A stretch of 64,000 bases of DNA from RHKX01 sp041393495 (GTDB taxonomy: Bacteria > Actinomycetota > Thermoleophilia > Solirubrobacterales > 70-9), in contig JAWKKA010000005.1 in NCBI GenBank assembly GCA_041393495.1, positions 62,001 through 126,000 on the forward strand, given 5' to 3'. Shown in pieces: positions 50,175 to 60,192 of the stretch (positions within the stretch are counted from its first letter, which is position 1; each line of letters begins with the position of its first letter). The notes under the pieces were generated by a model. It saw only the letters and a list, made by a program, of their open reading frames with translations. It had not been told where the DNA came from and did not search any database. A program made the position numbers and the translations under genes.

Positions 50175-52598
50175 TCAAACCCGCGCGGCCGGCTGCGCCG
50201 GCTCGACCTCGGCGTCCGGCAGCGGCGGCAACGCCTCCTCGGTCTCGAGGCCGACGCGGGGCAGGACCCGCTCCATCCAGCCCGGCAGCCACCAGTTCGC
50301 GCGGCCGAGCAGCATCATCACCGAGGGGACGAGCAGGCAGCGGACGATCGTCGCGTCGATCGCGATCGCGGCGGCCATGCCGACGCCGAACTGCTTGACG
50401 GTCGGGTTGCCGTTGAGGATGAAGCTGGAGAAGACGAAGACCATGATCAGCGCCGCCGAGGTGATCACCCGGGCGCTGGTCGCAAGGCCCTCGACGACCG
50501 CCTCGTGGTTGTCCTTGCCGAGCTCCTGGTAGCGCTCGCCGATCCGCGAGACCAGGAACACCTGGTAGTCCATCGAGAGGCCGAAGAGGATCGCGAACAT
50601 CAACAGCGGCACGAAGCTGACGATCGGGACCGGGTGGTCGAGCCCGATCAGCTCGACCCCCCACCCCTTCTCGAAGACCGCCGTCAGCACCCCGTAGGCG
50701 GCGGCGACCGAGAGCAGGTTCATCGCCGCCGATGTCAGCGGCACCAGCAACGACCGGAACGCGATCAGAAGCAGCACGAAGCTGAGCGCGACGACGGTGG
50801 CGATCACCTGCAGGAGCCGGTCGCTGATCACGTCGGCGAGGTCGTCGTAGGCGGCGGTGCTGCCGCCGACGTAGGCGGTCAGGCCGGTGCCCTTGGTCGC
50901 CGGCGGGATCACCTGGTCGCGGAGCCGGTGGACGAGGTCGGAGGTCGCCTCCGCCGACGGCCCGGTCGTCGGGATCGCGTTGAAGACCGCGGCCTTGCCC
51001 GACTTGTCGACCTTCGCCGGCGATACCGACTTGACGCCCTTCGCCTTGCCGATCCGGTTCTGGAGGTGGACGAGGTCGGGGTCGCTCGCGTCCGACTGCA
51101 GGTACTGCTTCTGCTGGTCGTATTGCTGCTGTTGCTTCTGTGACGGCTGCGCCTCCGCCTCCGCCTGTTGCTGCGCCTGATCGGGCGGGACGCCCTCGGC
51201 GACGAGCTCCTGCGCGGTGGCGTTCGCCTCCGCCTCCGCCTGCTGTTGCTGCTGCTTCTGCTGCTGCTCGAGCTGGTTCAGCTGCTGCTGGTCGTTGTGC
51301 GCGGGCGGGACGAAGCGGACGGCGATCAGAAACGGCCCGTTGACGCCCGGTCCGAAGCCCCGCGACAGCGCGTCGTAGGCCTGCCGCGCCTCGGTCGATT
51401 CCGGGAACTGGCCGTAGTCCTGCTGGCCGAGGCGCATGTCGAGCGCCGGCAGGGCGATCGCGAGCAGCAAGACGATCGCGACGATTCCCGACGACCACGG
51501 GTGGCGGCCGACGAAGCGGGCCATCCGCTCGAAGAACTCCGACTTGTGATCGCGCTGCTCGGGCTTGTGGAGCGCCGGGATCGCCAGCGACTCGATCCGG
51601 TGGCCGAGCAGCGACAGCAGCGTCGGCAGCAGCGTCAGCGCGCAGAGCACGGCGACTACGACGACGAGCGCGGCGCTGTAGCCGAGCGCGCTGACGATCG
51701 GGATGCCGGCCAGGGTCAGCGACAGCAGCGCGATCACCACCGTCCCGCCGGCGAAGGCGACGGCGCTGCCGGAGGTCGCGCAGGCGCGCGCCACCGACTC
51801 GTCCGGGTCGAGGCCGTCGTGGAGGCCGCGCCGGTGCCGGGTGACGATGAACAGCGCGTAGTCGATGCCGACGCCGAGGCCGATCATCATCCCGAGCGTC
51901 GGCGCGACGGTCGGGATCTCGACGGCGTGCCCGAACAGCGCGATCGCGCAGAGCCCGATGATCAGGCCGAAGATCGCTGTCGTGATCGGCATCGCCATCG
52001 CGACCGCGGTCCCGAACGTGAACAGGAGGATCACTATCGCCGCCGCGATCCCGACCACCTCGCTGGAATGGGTCTCGGGCTTCGAGACCTGCTGGCCGAG
52101 GTAGCCGCCGGCGGCGACTTCGATGCCGGCCCGCTCGGCCGGGTCGGCGACGTCGATGATCCGCCAGGCGCGATCGGTGGTCAGCGTGTCGGGCCCGTCG
52201 CGGAGGGTCAGCGAGATGTAGCCGATCCGCCCGTCCTTGGAGAGCGCGTCCTTGCCGCGGCTCGAGAGCGGGCTGACCGCCGCCTCGACGCCGGGCTCGC
52301 TCTTGTAGTCGTCGACGACGCGGTCGATCACCTTCTCGTTGCCGGCGTCGGTCAGCTTGCCGTTGGTCACCTCGAGGACGATCGGGTTGGTCCCGTTCGC
52401 CTGCTCGGGCAGGTAGCGATCGAGGAGGTCGGTCGCGTCGGTCGAGCCGGTGCCGGGCAGGGTCAGGTCGTCGGAGGTCTGGGCGCCGACCGAGGCGACC
52501 GCTGCGATCAGCGCCGCCAGGGCCACGACCCACGCCGCCACGACGATCCGCCGGTGGCGCATGCAGAGGTGGCTCAGCCTGTACAGCGCCAAGCTCAC
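50175..52598 (-). CDS. MMPL/RND-family transporter with Gln-rich periplasmic insertion
   Basis: 807 residues, GTG start. Same architecture as the MMPL gene at 3.6-5.8 kb: TM1, periplasmic domain, helices with MIGLGVGIDYALFIVTRHR, then the second half with FGLSMDYQVFLVSRIGERY. About residues 433-500, in the second periplasmic domain, are replaced by a run of Gln, Glu and Ala (QQQKQQQQQAEAEANA and similar), likely a coiled coil, which explains the extra 70-80 residues. The substrate is unknown; lipid or hydrophobic efflux is typical. Confidence 0.87.
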   Translation of the reverse strand: MSLALYRLSHLCMRHRRIVVAAWVVALAALIAAVASVGAQTSDDLTLPGTGSTDATDLLDRYLPEQANGTNPIVLEVTNGKLTDAGNEKVIDRVVDDYKSEPGVEAAVSPLSSRGKDALSKDGRIGYISLTLRDGPDTLTTDRAWRIIDVADPAERAGIEVAAGGYLGQQVSKPETHSSEVVGIAAAIVILLFTFGTAVAMAMPITTAIFGLIIGLCAIALFGHAVEIPTVAPTLGMMIGLGVGIDYALFIVTRHRRGLHDGLDPDESVARACATSGSAVAFAGGTVVIALLSLTLAGIPIVSALGYSAALVVVVAVLCALTLLPTLLSLLGHRIESLAIPALHKPEQRDHKSEFFERMARFVGRHPWSSGIVAIVLLLAIALPALDMRLGQQDYGQFPESTEARQAYDALSRGFGPGVNGPFLIAVRFVPPAHNDQQQLNQLEQQQKQQQQQAEAEANATAQELVAEGVPPDQAQQQAEAEAQPSQKQQQQYDQQKQYLQSDASDPDLVHLQNRIGKAKGVKSVSPAKVDKSGKAAVFNAIPTTGPSAEATSDLVHRLRDQVIPPATKGTGLTAYVGGSTAAYDDLADVISDRLLQVIATVVALSFVLLLIAFRSLLVPLTSAAMNLLSVAAAYGVLTAVFEKGWGVELIGLDHPVPIVSFVPLLMFAILFGLSMDYQVFLVSRIGERYQELGKDNHEAVVEGLATSARVITSAALIMVFVFSSFILNGNPTVKQFGVGMAAAIAIDATIVRCLLVPSVMMLLGRANWWLPGWMERVLPRVGLETEEALPPLPDAEVEPAQPAARV

Positions 52599-52761
52599 CG
52601 CACCCGCTCCCGGTTCATGGCCCCTTCGCTGCCCTTCGATTGGCGTTTCCCCGCAGCGGCCATCTTGCCCGAAACGGGGACTGCCCGCAATCCGGATCGC
52701 GCGTTGGCGATCGCGTCCTCCCCGGGGACGCTGCTGCTGCCGCCTCGCGTCGGCTTCGGGC

Positions 52762-54996
52762 TCAGCCGCCGTCGAATCGCTCGTTGGCGAGCCGCTCGTA
52801 GTCGCGGCAGGGCTGGCCGCGCAGCGCCGGGCAGGCGGGCAGCGGGGTCGGCGCGCCGAGCTTCGGCGTCACCGGGAGCACGAGCCGCGACGGATGCTTG
52901 CGCGAGTGCGCGACCGCGACCCAGGGGGTGCCGGGGGGGTCGGCGGCCGTCTCGGCGAACGCCCAGGTCGGCTGGTCGCCACCGGGCGCCGAGACGATCA
53001 CCCGCAGCCGCGAGCCCTCGCGGTAGACGTGCCCCTCGTAGTAGAGGGGGATCCGGACCTTGACCCAGCGGCCCCTCGGCAGCGTCTCGGCGTCACGCCT
53101 GCGGAACGTCGGACGGGGGTCGCCGAGCGTGCTCGCCCGGCGATCGACCTTGCGCGCCTCGGTGCGCAGCCAGCCGCCCTGGACGAACGTCTCCTTGCCG
53201 TCCGGGCGGACCTCCGTGACGGTCGCCTGCAGGTCGACGTTCCTCGCCTTCGAGCGGACCCAGACCTGGACCTCGCCGGAGCCGAGGACGGTCGTGTCCC
53301 GCTTCAGCGGCGCGCTCACATAGGCGAGCGCGGTCCCTTCCGGGTTCGGGGTCCACTCGTAGGTGGGGTGGTCGGTCCAGAGATCGCCGCTGCCGGTGTC
53401 GCCGCTGAAGTCGGTCGGCGGCCGGGCGGCCGGGTTCCACTCGAACCGGTCGGCGCCGCCTCCCGGCGCATCGACGAGCCTGCCGCGACCCGCCATGTAC
53501 CAGGACCGCGGCTTCGTCCCCCGCGGCGGGAACCGGTCGAAGGAGCGCTCGAAGCCGGGGATCGGCTTGACCGGCGCCCCGCCCGCGCCGTTGTCGAAGA
53601 GGACGCGGATCGGCGGTTGCGCCTCGAAGGCGGCCCTCGCGGACGCCAGGTCGGGCTCGTCCTGGATCGGGTCGTCGGGCAGGGTCACGCCGGGCACGCC
53701 GGTGAACGCCTTGAACAGGACCGGCGCCAGCGCCTTGACGGTCGGGCTCAGCTCCGGCTTCTCGCGGGCGACGTAGATCTGCAGGAAGTCGTACCAGCGG
53801 TTGAACGTCTCCGGATCGAGTGCGTCGACGTGGACGCCGTTGGTGAACGTGAACCACTTCTTCTTCGTCCCGGTCATCGCGCCGGCGAGGGTCGGGCAGT
53901 GGCCGCCTGTCTGCTCGTCGGTCCACTGGCAGGCCGCGAACACGGGAACGTCGATCCTGTCGACGAAGGTGACCGGCGAAAGCGGGTCGGCGACCTTCGG
54001 CCGGTAGTAGCGGTTGCGGCGGATCTTCTTGATCAGGTTGGTCGCCTCGGGGTGGAGGTCCTGGTTGGCGGCGCAGGTCGCGTCGCCGTCCTCGATCCGC
54101 TCCCAGGCCCAGGGCTGGCCCGAGTCGGGCCCGGCGGGCTCCGCGTCATCGACCCGGTCCTGGCCCCATTCGAGCGCGAACCCGGTGTTGAGGATCCCGC
54201 CCGGGTAGAGCGTCGTCATCGTCGAGTCGATCACCGACAGCGGCGTGATCGCGGCGAGGTGCGGCGGCCGCTTCGCGGCCACGAAGAGCTGGCTGATCCC
54301 GCCGTAGGAGATGCCGAGCATCCCGACCTTGCCGTGGGCGACCCACGGCTGGCGGGCGATCGTCTCGATCACGTCATAGCCGTCCAGCGACTGCAGCGGC
54401 TCGAAGAAGTCGAAGGCGCCCCCCGAACAGCCGGTGCCGCGCATGTTGACGTCGACGACCGCGTAGCCGAGCGCCTGCGCGACCGGCTGGATCCCGCTCT
54501 GCGGGCTGCCCGGCTGGGCATAGGCGTAGCCGGAGTACTCGATCAGCGTCGGGTAGGGGCCGTCCCCGACCGGCCCGGGAAGGTGGACGTTGATCGCGAG
54601 CTTCGTCCCGTCGCGGGTCGTCAGGTAGCCGTAGCCGTCGCCGATCGACTGGTCGTAGACGGCGGTGCTCAGGGGCTTGCCGCGGTTGCTGAAGACGCGG
54701 ACTGGGGCCGTCACCGTCCCCTGCGAGCGGACCGTGTAGCGGCGGCCCGGCGCGACGTGCCGGAAGACGACGCCGCCGAGCTCGCCGCCCGGCCTGCTCG
54801 CAACCGCGGCGCCGTCGCGGAGCAGCTTCACCGTAGCGCCCGGCGTCGCGCCGGTCACCTGGACCTGCTCGGCGCTGCCGCGGGCGTCGAGCGCCGCGAC
54901 GCCGGCCTGGGCGCTCGGAGCGGCGGCGAGCGTTCCCAGCCCGGCCAGCACGGCGACCGCGAACGAACCGACCCTGCCCTGCGCCGACCTGCCCAT
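52762..54996 (-). CDS. Secreted CocE/NonD-type alpha/beta hydrolase (X-Pro dipeptidyl-peptidase fold)
   Basis: 744 residues with a signal peptide (SFAVAVLAGLGTLAAAPSAQA). A beta-sandwich N-terminal region is followed by the catalytic domain: YLTTRDGTKLAINVHLPG, VDVNMRGTGCSGGAFDFF, the nucleophile Ser in GMLGISYGGISQLFVA near 240, and TNGVHVDAL carrying a likely catalytic His. The C-terminal jelly roll (ALAYVSAPLKRDTTVLGSGEVQVWVRS) is the XPDP C-domain. Such enzymes are esterases or proline-specific peptidases. It is exported; the substrate is unknown. Confidence 0.84.
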   Translation of the reverse strand: MGRSAQGRVGSFAVAVLAGLGTLAAAPSAQAGVAALDARGSAEQVQVTGATPGATVKLLRDGAAVASRPGGELGGVVFRHVAPGRRYTVRSQGTVTAPVRVFSNRGKPLSTAVYDQSIGDGYGYLTTRDGTKLAINVHLPGPVGDGPYPTLIEYSGYAYAQPGSPQSGIQPVAQALGYAVVDVNMRGTGCSGGAFDFFEPLQSLDGYDVIETIARQPWVAHGKVGMLGISYGGISQLFVAAKRPPHLAAITPLSVIDSTMTTLYPGGILNTGFALEWGQDRVDDAEPAGPDSGQPWAWERIEDGDATCAANQDLHPEATNLIKKIRRNRYYRPKVADPLSPVTFVDRIDVPVFAACQWTDEQTGGHCPTLAGAMTGTKKKWFTFTNGVHVDALDPETFNRWYDFLQIYVAREKPELSPTVKALAPVLFKAFTGVPGVTLPDDPIQDEPDLASARAAFEAQPPIRVLFDNGAGGAPVKPIPGFERSFDRFPPRGTKPRSWYMAGRGRLVDAPGGGADRFEWNPAARPPTDFSGDTGSGDLWTDHPTYEWTPNPEGTALAYVSAPLKRDTTVLGSGEVQVWVRSKARNVDLQATVTEVRPDGKETFVQGGWLRTEARKVDRRASTLGDPRPTFRRRDAETLPRGRWVKVRIPLYYEGHVYREGSRLRVIVSAPGGDQPTWAFAETAADPPGTPWVAVAHSRKHPSRLVLPVTPKLGAPTPLPACPALRGQPCRDYERLANERFDGG

Positions 54997-55072
54997 CGCG
55001 CCGCACTATGTCACATCATCTGGCGACGGGTAACGGTTGTCACATCGCCGCGGACGCCCTGGCCGGAGACCG

Positions 55073-56806
55073 CTACTTGCGGACCCGGATCGAGCCGCGC
55101 ATCAGCGGGTGGATCCGGCAGAAGTACGTGTAGGTCGTGGTCTTCTTCCTGCTCTTGCCGGGGCGGTAGGTGAGCGGCGGCGTCGTCCACGTGTTCGAGC
55201 CGGTGGTCACGCCGGAGCTCCAGATGCCCTTCCCGTAGCCGAGCTGGCCGGAGTCGAACTTGATCGGGCCGTTGGCGAGCGGATAGCCGATCCCCGACCC
55301 CTGGTTGCAGGGGAGCCGGCAGGAGGTGATCGAGTGCCAGGCCTGCTCCTCGTTGGTCTGGTCGGGCAGCGCGTCGAGGTTCGTGAACGTCACCGACTGC
55401 CCCGACTTGATCACCGGCGGCCGCATCAGGCGGGCCGGGAAGCCGCGAACGGCGGTGAAGCCGCCCCGCTGGTAGTAGAAGCCGCGGATGTCGATGCCCG
55501 ACGCCGGCACCCTGCCCTTCGACTTGAGCTTGCGCGGGTTCGGCAGCCCGAGGTCCTTGCGCGCCTTCGTGTCGATGTTCTCGGGCAGGCGGCGGTGGGT
55601 GAGCTCGCCGCCCTCGCCGTACATCGCCGCGACCGCGGCCGCGTCGTCGAAGGGGTCGCGGGCGGCCGGGTCGGGGCGACCGGGCACCCAGGAGACCGGC
55701 ATGATCCCCATCGACTCGTACCAGGACGCCTTGTGGACGTCGTAGGTGACGTTGATGAACACCGTGTCGCCCGGCTTCAGGCTGATCCGCCAGTCGCGCG
55801 GGGTCGCGCGCATCGCGACATCCCAGCTCACCGCGCCGGCCGGCTCGTAGTACTTGGCGGTCGACTTGAAGAGGTTCTTGACCTCGGACGGGTCGTCGCC
55901 GTCGACCGTGCCGGGATCGGGGCCGTCGCGGGCGACCATCATCTTCACGTTCTTGCCGCCCGGGTGCAGGTGGCCGGCCGTGAACAGCAGCGTCGCGCCC
56001 GACGCCGGGACCGTCCACATCCGGGCGCTGCTGATCTTCCTGCGCTCCTCATAGCCCGGCAGCGAGGGGTCGTCGGGAACCTCGTCGGGGAACACGAACC
56101 TGCCGTCGCCGTTGCGGTCGAAGCCCTTCTCGGCGTCGAAGACCGGGTAGATCTGCGGCGTGCCGGCGACGTCCATCCAGCGCACCCGGGTCGGGATGAT
56201 GTCGGTCCGGGCCGGGGTCGTCTGCGGGACCCAGTCGATCTCCCAGGTCAGGTAGACCTGCCGGTTGTCGGACTGGCCGAGGTTGTGGAGCATCTGGTTG
56301 ACGCCCCAGTTGGCGGTCGCCTCGACCGGGAAGCCGTAGCCCTTCGGCATGCTCGCGATCGTCTTCTCCTCGCCCGAGGCGAAGGTCGGCCCGCCGCCCG
56401 GCGCCAGCCAGACGACGTGGTGCAGGTGCAGGTCCCAGACCGACGGCGTCACGGTCCTGCCGCCCGGCTTGACCTCGAGCATGCTCGGCTTGAAGCGGGT
56501 GATGAAGCCCTCGGCGCTGGAGCCGGCGTCGAAGATCGAGGCGTTGCCGGGGCCGCTGACGACCTCGGCGTGCGGGCAGGTCTTCGTGACCGCGTAGTCG
56601 TTGATGTTCTGGCCCGGGTGGATGTCGATCGCGTCGGTCCGGCACGAGTAGGTGGTCATGTCCGGGTAGCTCGCGGGCTTGATCACGGGCTCGCCGGCGC
56701 TCGCCGGCGCCGCGGCGGCGAGCGCGCCGATGACGATCGCGCAGGCGGCCGCGGACGCGCGCTTGACGAGACTCTCCCCACTCACTGTCGCGGCATTGTT
56801 GCGCAT
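55073..56806 (-). CDS. Secreted copper protein: PHM-like metal motifs plus C-terminal cupredoxin
   Basis: 577 residues with a signal peptide (about 1-37). In the middle, His127, His129 and His130 (DLHLHHVVW), His174, and His279/His281 (TAGHLHPGG) reproduce the order HH - H - HxH of the copper sites in peptidylglycine-type monooxygenases, with Met366 or Met369 as possible last ligand. The C-terminal domain has a type 1 copper pattern: His491 (AWHSIT), then Cys563, His566 and Met569 in YFCRIHPLM. It could be an oxygenase with its own electron-transfer domain. The family is not recognised by name; metal binding is inferred from motifs. Confidence 0.6.
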   Translation of the reverse strand: MRNNAATVSGESLVKRASAAACAIVIGALAAAAPASAGEPVIKPASYPDMTTYSCRTDAIDIHPGQNINDYAVTKTCPHAEVVSGPGNASIFDAGSSAEGFITRFKPSMLEVKPGGRTVTPSVWDLHLHHVVWLAPGGGPTFASGEEKTIASMPKGYGFPVEATANWGVNQMLHNLGQSDNRQVYLTWEIDWVPQTTPARTDIIPTRVRWMDVAGTPQIYPVFDAEKGFDRNGDGRFVFPDEVPDDPSLPGYEERRKISSARMWTVPASGATLLFTAGHLHPGGKNVKMMVARDGPDPGTVDGDDPSEVKNLFKSTAKYYEPAGAVSWDVAMRATPRDWRISLKPGDTVFINVTYDVHKASWYESMGIMPVSWVPGRPDPAARDPFDDAAAVAAMYGEGGELTHRRLPENIDTKARKDLGLPNPRKLKSKGRVPASGIDIRGFYYQRGGFTAVRGFPARLMRPPVIKSGQSVTFTNLDALPDQTNEEQAWHSITSCRLPCNQGSGIGYPLANGPIKFDSGQLGYGKGIWSSGVTTGSNTWTTPPLTYRPGKSRKKTTTYTYFCRIHPLMRGSIRVRK

Positions 56807-56920
56807 CGCGAGCCCCGGAAAGTCGGTTGCCTGCCGATCAACAGCGGCGAGCCGTCGCGCCGGCGCGAACCCCCGCCGCGACCGCGGCGCTCGCGCCCGG
56901 GCGCCGAGCGCCGGGCAGGG

Positions 56921-56950
56921 TTGCCAGCGCGGCGGGCCGGCGGATAGATT
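56921..56950 (+). promoter_or_regulatory. Promoter of the formate dehydrogenase operon
   Basis: TTGCCA (56921-56926), 18-bp spacer, TAGATT (56945-56950), about 38 bases before the fdhA start. Same geometry as the promoters at 29.5 and 43.9 kb. Confidence 0.62.
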
Positions 56951-56988
56951 CCCTCCCAGCCCGGTCGACCGGCGCCGGGCAGGACCCG

Positions 56989-59900
56989 ATGGCCAGCGGA
57001 CCGCTCAACCTCCCCCTCCTCCGTCAGCTCCGCGACGACCCGACCGGCCGCGGGCGCGCCGCGCAGTCGCGGCGCTCGAGCGAGCTCCGCCCCCGAACCG
57101 CGGGCATCGAGCCGGTGCAGTCGGTCTGTCCGTTCTGCGCGGTCGGCTGCGGGCAGCGCGTCTACGTCGAGGACGGCCGGGTCAGCCAGATCGAGGGCGA
57201 CCCCGACAGCCCGATCTCGCGCGGCCGGCTCTGCCCGAAGGGGGCGGCGACGCGGGCGCTGATCGAGAGCCCCTCGCGCGAGTACCGCGTCAAGTACCGC
57301 CCGCCCCACGGCCGCGACTGGGAGGAGCTCGACCTCGACGAGGCGATGGAGATGATCGCCGACCGCGTGATCGCGAGCCGCGCTTCCGGGTGGCAGGACG
57401 AGGACTCCGACGGCACCGGGCTGAACCGGACGATGGGAATCGGCAGCCTCGGCGGGGCGACGCTGGACAACGAGGAGAACTACCTGATCAAGAAGCTGTT
57501 CAGCTCGCTCGGGATCGTCCAGATCGAGAACCAGGCGCGAATATGACACTCCTCGACCGTCCCCGGTCTGGGGACGTCGTTCGGTAGGGGTGGCGCCACC
57601 ACCTTCCAGCAGGACCTGCAGAACTCCGACTGCATCGTCATCCAGGGGTCGAACATGGCCGAGTGCCATCCGGTCGGCTTTCAGTGGGTGATGGAGGCGA
57701 AGGAGCGCGGCGCGAAGATCATCCACGTCGATCCGCGGTTCACGCGGACGAGCGCCGTCGCCGACCTGCACGTGCCGCTGCGCGCCGGCACCGACATCGC
57801 CTTCCTCGGCGGCATCGTCAACTACATCCTCGAGGGCGGCCGCGAGTTTCGCGAGTACGTCAAGCACTACACGAACGCGGCGACGATCGTGACCGGGGAC
57901 TTCGCCGACACCGAGGACCTCGACGGGCTGTTCAGCGGCTGGGACCCGGAGTCGCGCAGCTACGACATCGCGACCTGGCAGTACGCGGGGATGGACGTCG
58001 CCGCCGGCGGCAAGCGCGAGGAGGGGGCGAACCCCGCCACCGGCGCCCGCGACGCCCAGGGCGGCAGGCTCGAGCACGGCAACCCGCCGGAGACGGACAT
58101 GGACCTCGAGCACCCGCGCTGCGTGTTCCAGATCCTCAAGCGCCACTTCAGCCGCTACACGCCGGCGAAGGTGGCCGAGGTCTGCGGCGTCCCCGAGGAG
58201 ACGTTCATCGAGGTCGCCGAGGCGCTCTGCTCGAGCTCGGGCCGCGAGCGGACCTCGGCGTTCTGCTACGCGGTCGGCTGGACCCAGCACACGGTCGGCG
58301 TCCAGTACATCCGCACCGCGGCGATCATCCAGCTCCTGCTCGGCAACATCGGTCGGCCCGGCGGCGGGATCCTGGCGCTGCGCGGCCACGCCTCGATCCA
58401 GGGTTCGACCGACATCCCGACGCTCTACAACCTCCTTCCCGGCTACCTCCCGATGCCGCATGCCCGTGCGCACCGGTCGCTCGCCGACTACCTCGAGACG
58501 AGCTCGGCGGCGACCGGATACTGGGGCCACATGGACGCCTACACGATCAGCCTGCTGAAGGCCTGGTGGGGCGATGCCGCGACCGCGGAGAACGACTGGT
58601 GCTTCGACTACCTGCCGCGGATCGACGGCAACCACTCCGCCTACCAGTCGGCGCTCGACATGCTCGACGGCAAGCTCGGCGGCTACTTCCTGCTCGGCGA
58701 GAACCCGGCGGTCGGGTCATCGAACTCGCGCCTGCACCGGCTCGCCCTCGCCGAGCTCGACTGGCTCGTCGTCCGCGACCTGCAGGAGATCGAGAGCGCC
58801 GCCTTCTGGTACGACGGCCCCGAGATCGAGTCGGGCGAGCTGGTCACCGAGGAGATCGGCACCGAGGTGTTCCTGATGCCGGCCGCCTCGCACGTCGAGA
58901 AGGACGGCAGCTTCACCAACACGCAGCGGCTCCTGCAGTGGCACAACAAGGCGGTCGAGCCCGGGGGGGATTGCCGCTCCGAGCTCTGGTTCATCTACCA
59001 CCTCGGTCGCCTGATCCGCGCGAAGCTCGCCGGCTCGACCGACCCGCGCGATCGGCCGGTCCTCGACCTCACCTGGGACTACCCGACCGGGGGACCGCAC
59101 GAGGATCCGAGCGCCGCGGCGGTGCTGCGCGAGATCAACGGGGTCGACCTCGACGGCGGCGAGCCCCTCGACGGCTTCGCGGCGCTGAAGGCCGACGGAT
59201 CGACGGCGTGCGGCTGCTGGATCTACAGCGGCTGCTACGCGGGCGGGGTCAACCGGACGGCCGGCCGCAGGCCCGGTTCCGAGCAGTCGTGGGTCGCCCC
59301 GGAGTGGGGCTGGGCGTGGCCGATGAACCGGCGGCTGATCTACAACCGGGCCTCCGCCGATCCCGGCGGCGAGCCCTGGTCGGAGCGCAAGCGCTACGTC
59401 TGGTGGGACGCCGAGGAACGGCGGTGGACCGGCGAGGACGTGCCCGACTTCAAGGCCGACATGCCGCCCGATCACGTCCCCGACCGGGACGCGACAGCGG
59501 AGATGGCGCTGCGGGGCGACGGGCCCTTCGTGATGCAGCCCGACGGCCGCGCCTGGCTGTTCGCCCCTTCGGGGCTGGCCGACGGGCCGTTGCCGGCCCA
59601 CTACGAGCCGCACGAGTCACCGTTCGTCAACGGGCTCTACGGGCAGCAGTCGAATCCCGCGCGCGAGCAGTACCCGCGCGCCGACAACGCCTACAACCCG
59701 ACAGCCCCGGACGAGGGGGCCGCGGTCTTCCCCTACGTCGTCACCAGCTATCGGCTGACCGAGCACCACACCGCCGGAGCAATGACGCGCACGGTCCCTC
59801 ATCTCGCCGAGCTGCAGCCGGAGATGTTCTGCGAGGTCAGCCCCGAGCTCGCCGCCGAGCGCGGCCTCGCCAACGGCGGCTGGGCGACGATCGTCACCTC

Positions 59901-60192
59901 GCGGACCGCGATCGAGGCGCGCGTCCTCGTCACCGAGCGGATCAGGCCGCTCGCGGTCGGAGGCCGAACCGTTCACCAGGTCGGCCTCCCGTTCCATTGG
60001 GGGTTCCGCGGGCGCTCGAAGGGCGACGCCGCCAACGACCTGTTCAGCATCGCCCTCGATCCGAACGTCCATATCCAGGAGGTCAAGGCGGCGAGCTGCG
60101 ACGTCGTCGCGGGGCGCCGCCCGCGCGGCCCCGACCTGCTCGAGCTCGTCGCCTCCTACCGGCGCCGCGCCGGCTCGCGGGAGTCGCCATGA
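56989..60192 (+). CDS. fdhA: Formate dehydrogenase, selenocysteine-containing catalytic subunit
   Basis: 1067 residues from ATG 56989 with an in-frame TGA (57544-57546) read as Sec186. It oxidises formate to CO2 at a molybdenum or tungsten bis-pterin centre. N-terminal [4Fe-4S] Cys: VCPFCAVGC and GRLCPKGA. The TGA falls in NQARI-Sec-HSSTVPGLGTSFGRGG, the exact Sec-His position of FDH-N, and the frame runs on without stops through MAECHPVGFQWVMEAK to the end. There is no Tat signal, so the enzyme is cytosolic and attached through FdhB and the NrfD subunit. ATGA overlap with fdhB. Conventional gene callers would split it into two pieces. Confidence 0.95.
57544..57584 (+). promoter_or_regulatory. 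Bacterial SECIS element with Sec codon TGA
   Basis: After the TGA, a stem CGTCCCC (57558-57564), loop GGTCT (57565-57569) and GGGGACG (57570-57576), extended below by CGA / TCG with one bulged C. The loop begins exactly 18 bases after the TGA and reads GGTCT, as in the E. coli fdhF element bound by SelB. Codons remain in frame through the hairpin. Confidence 0.92.

Noticed and set aside
52595..52618. Seven-residue leader ORF (MNRERVR) ending on the GTGA start of the second MMPL gene
   Set aside because: It has no visible ribosome-binding site of its own and is short enough to arise by chance.
57544..57654. fdhA as two genes or a pseudogene broken by TGA
   Set aside because: The TGA is at the known Sec position, the following codons restore FDH sequence in the same frame, and a canonical SECIS plus selD/selA are present.
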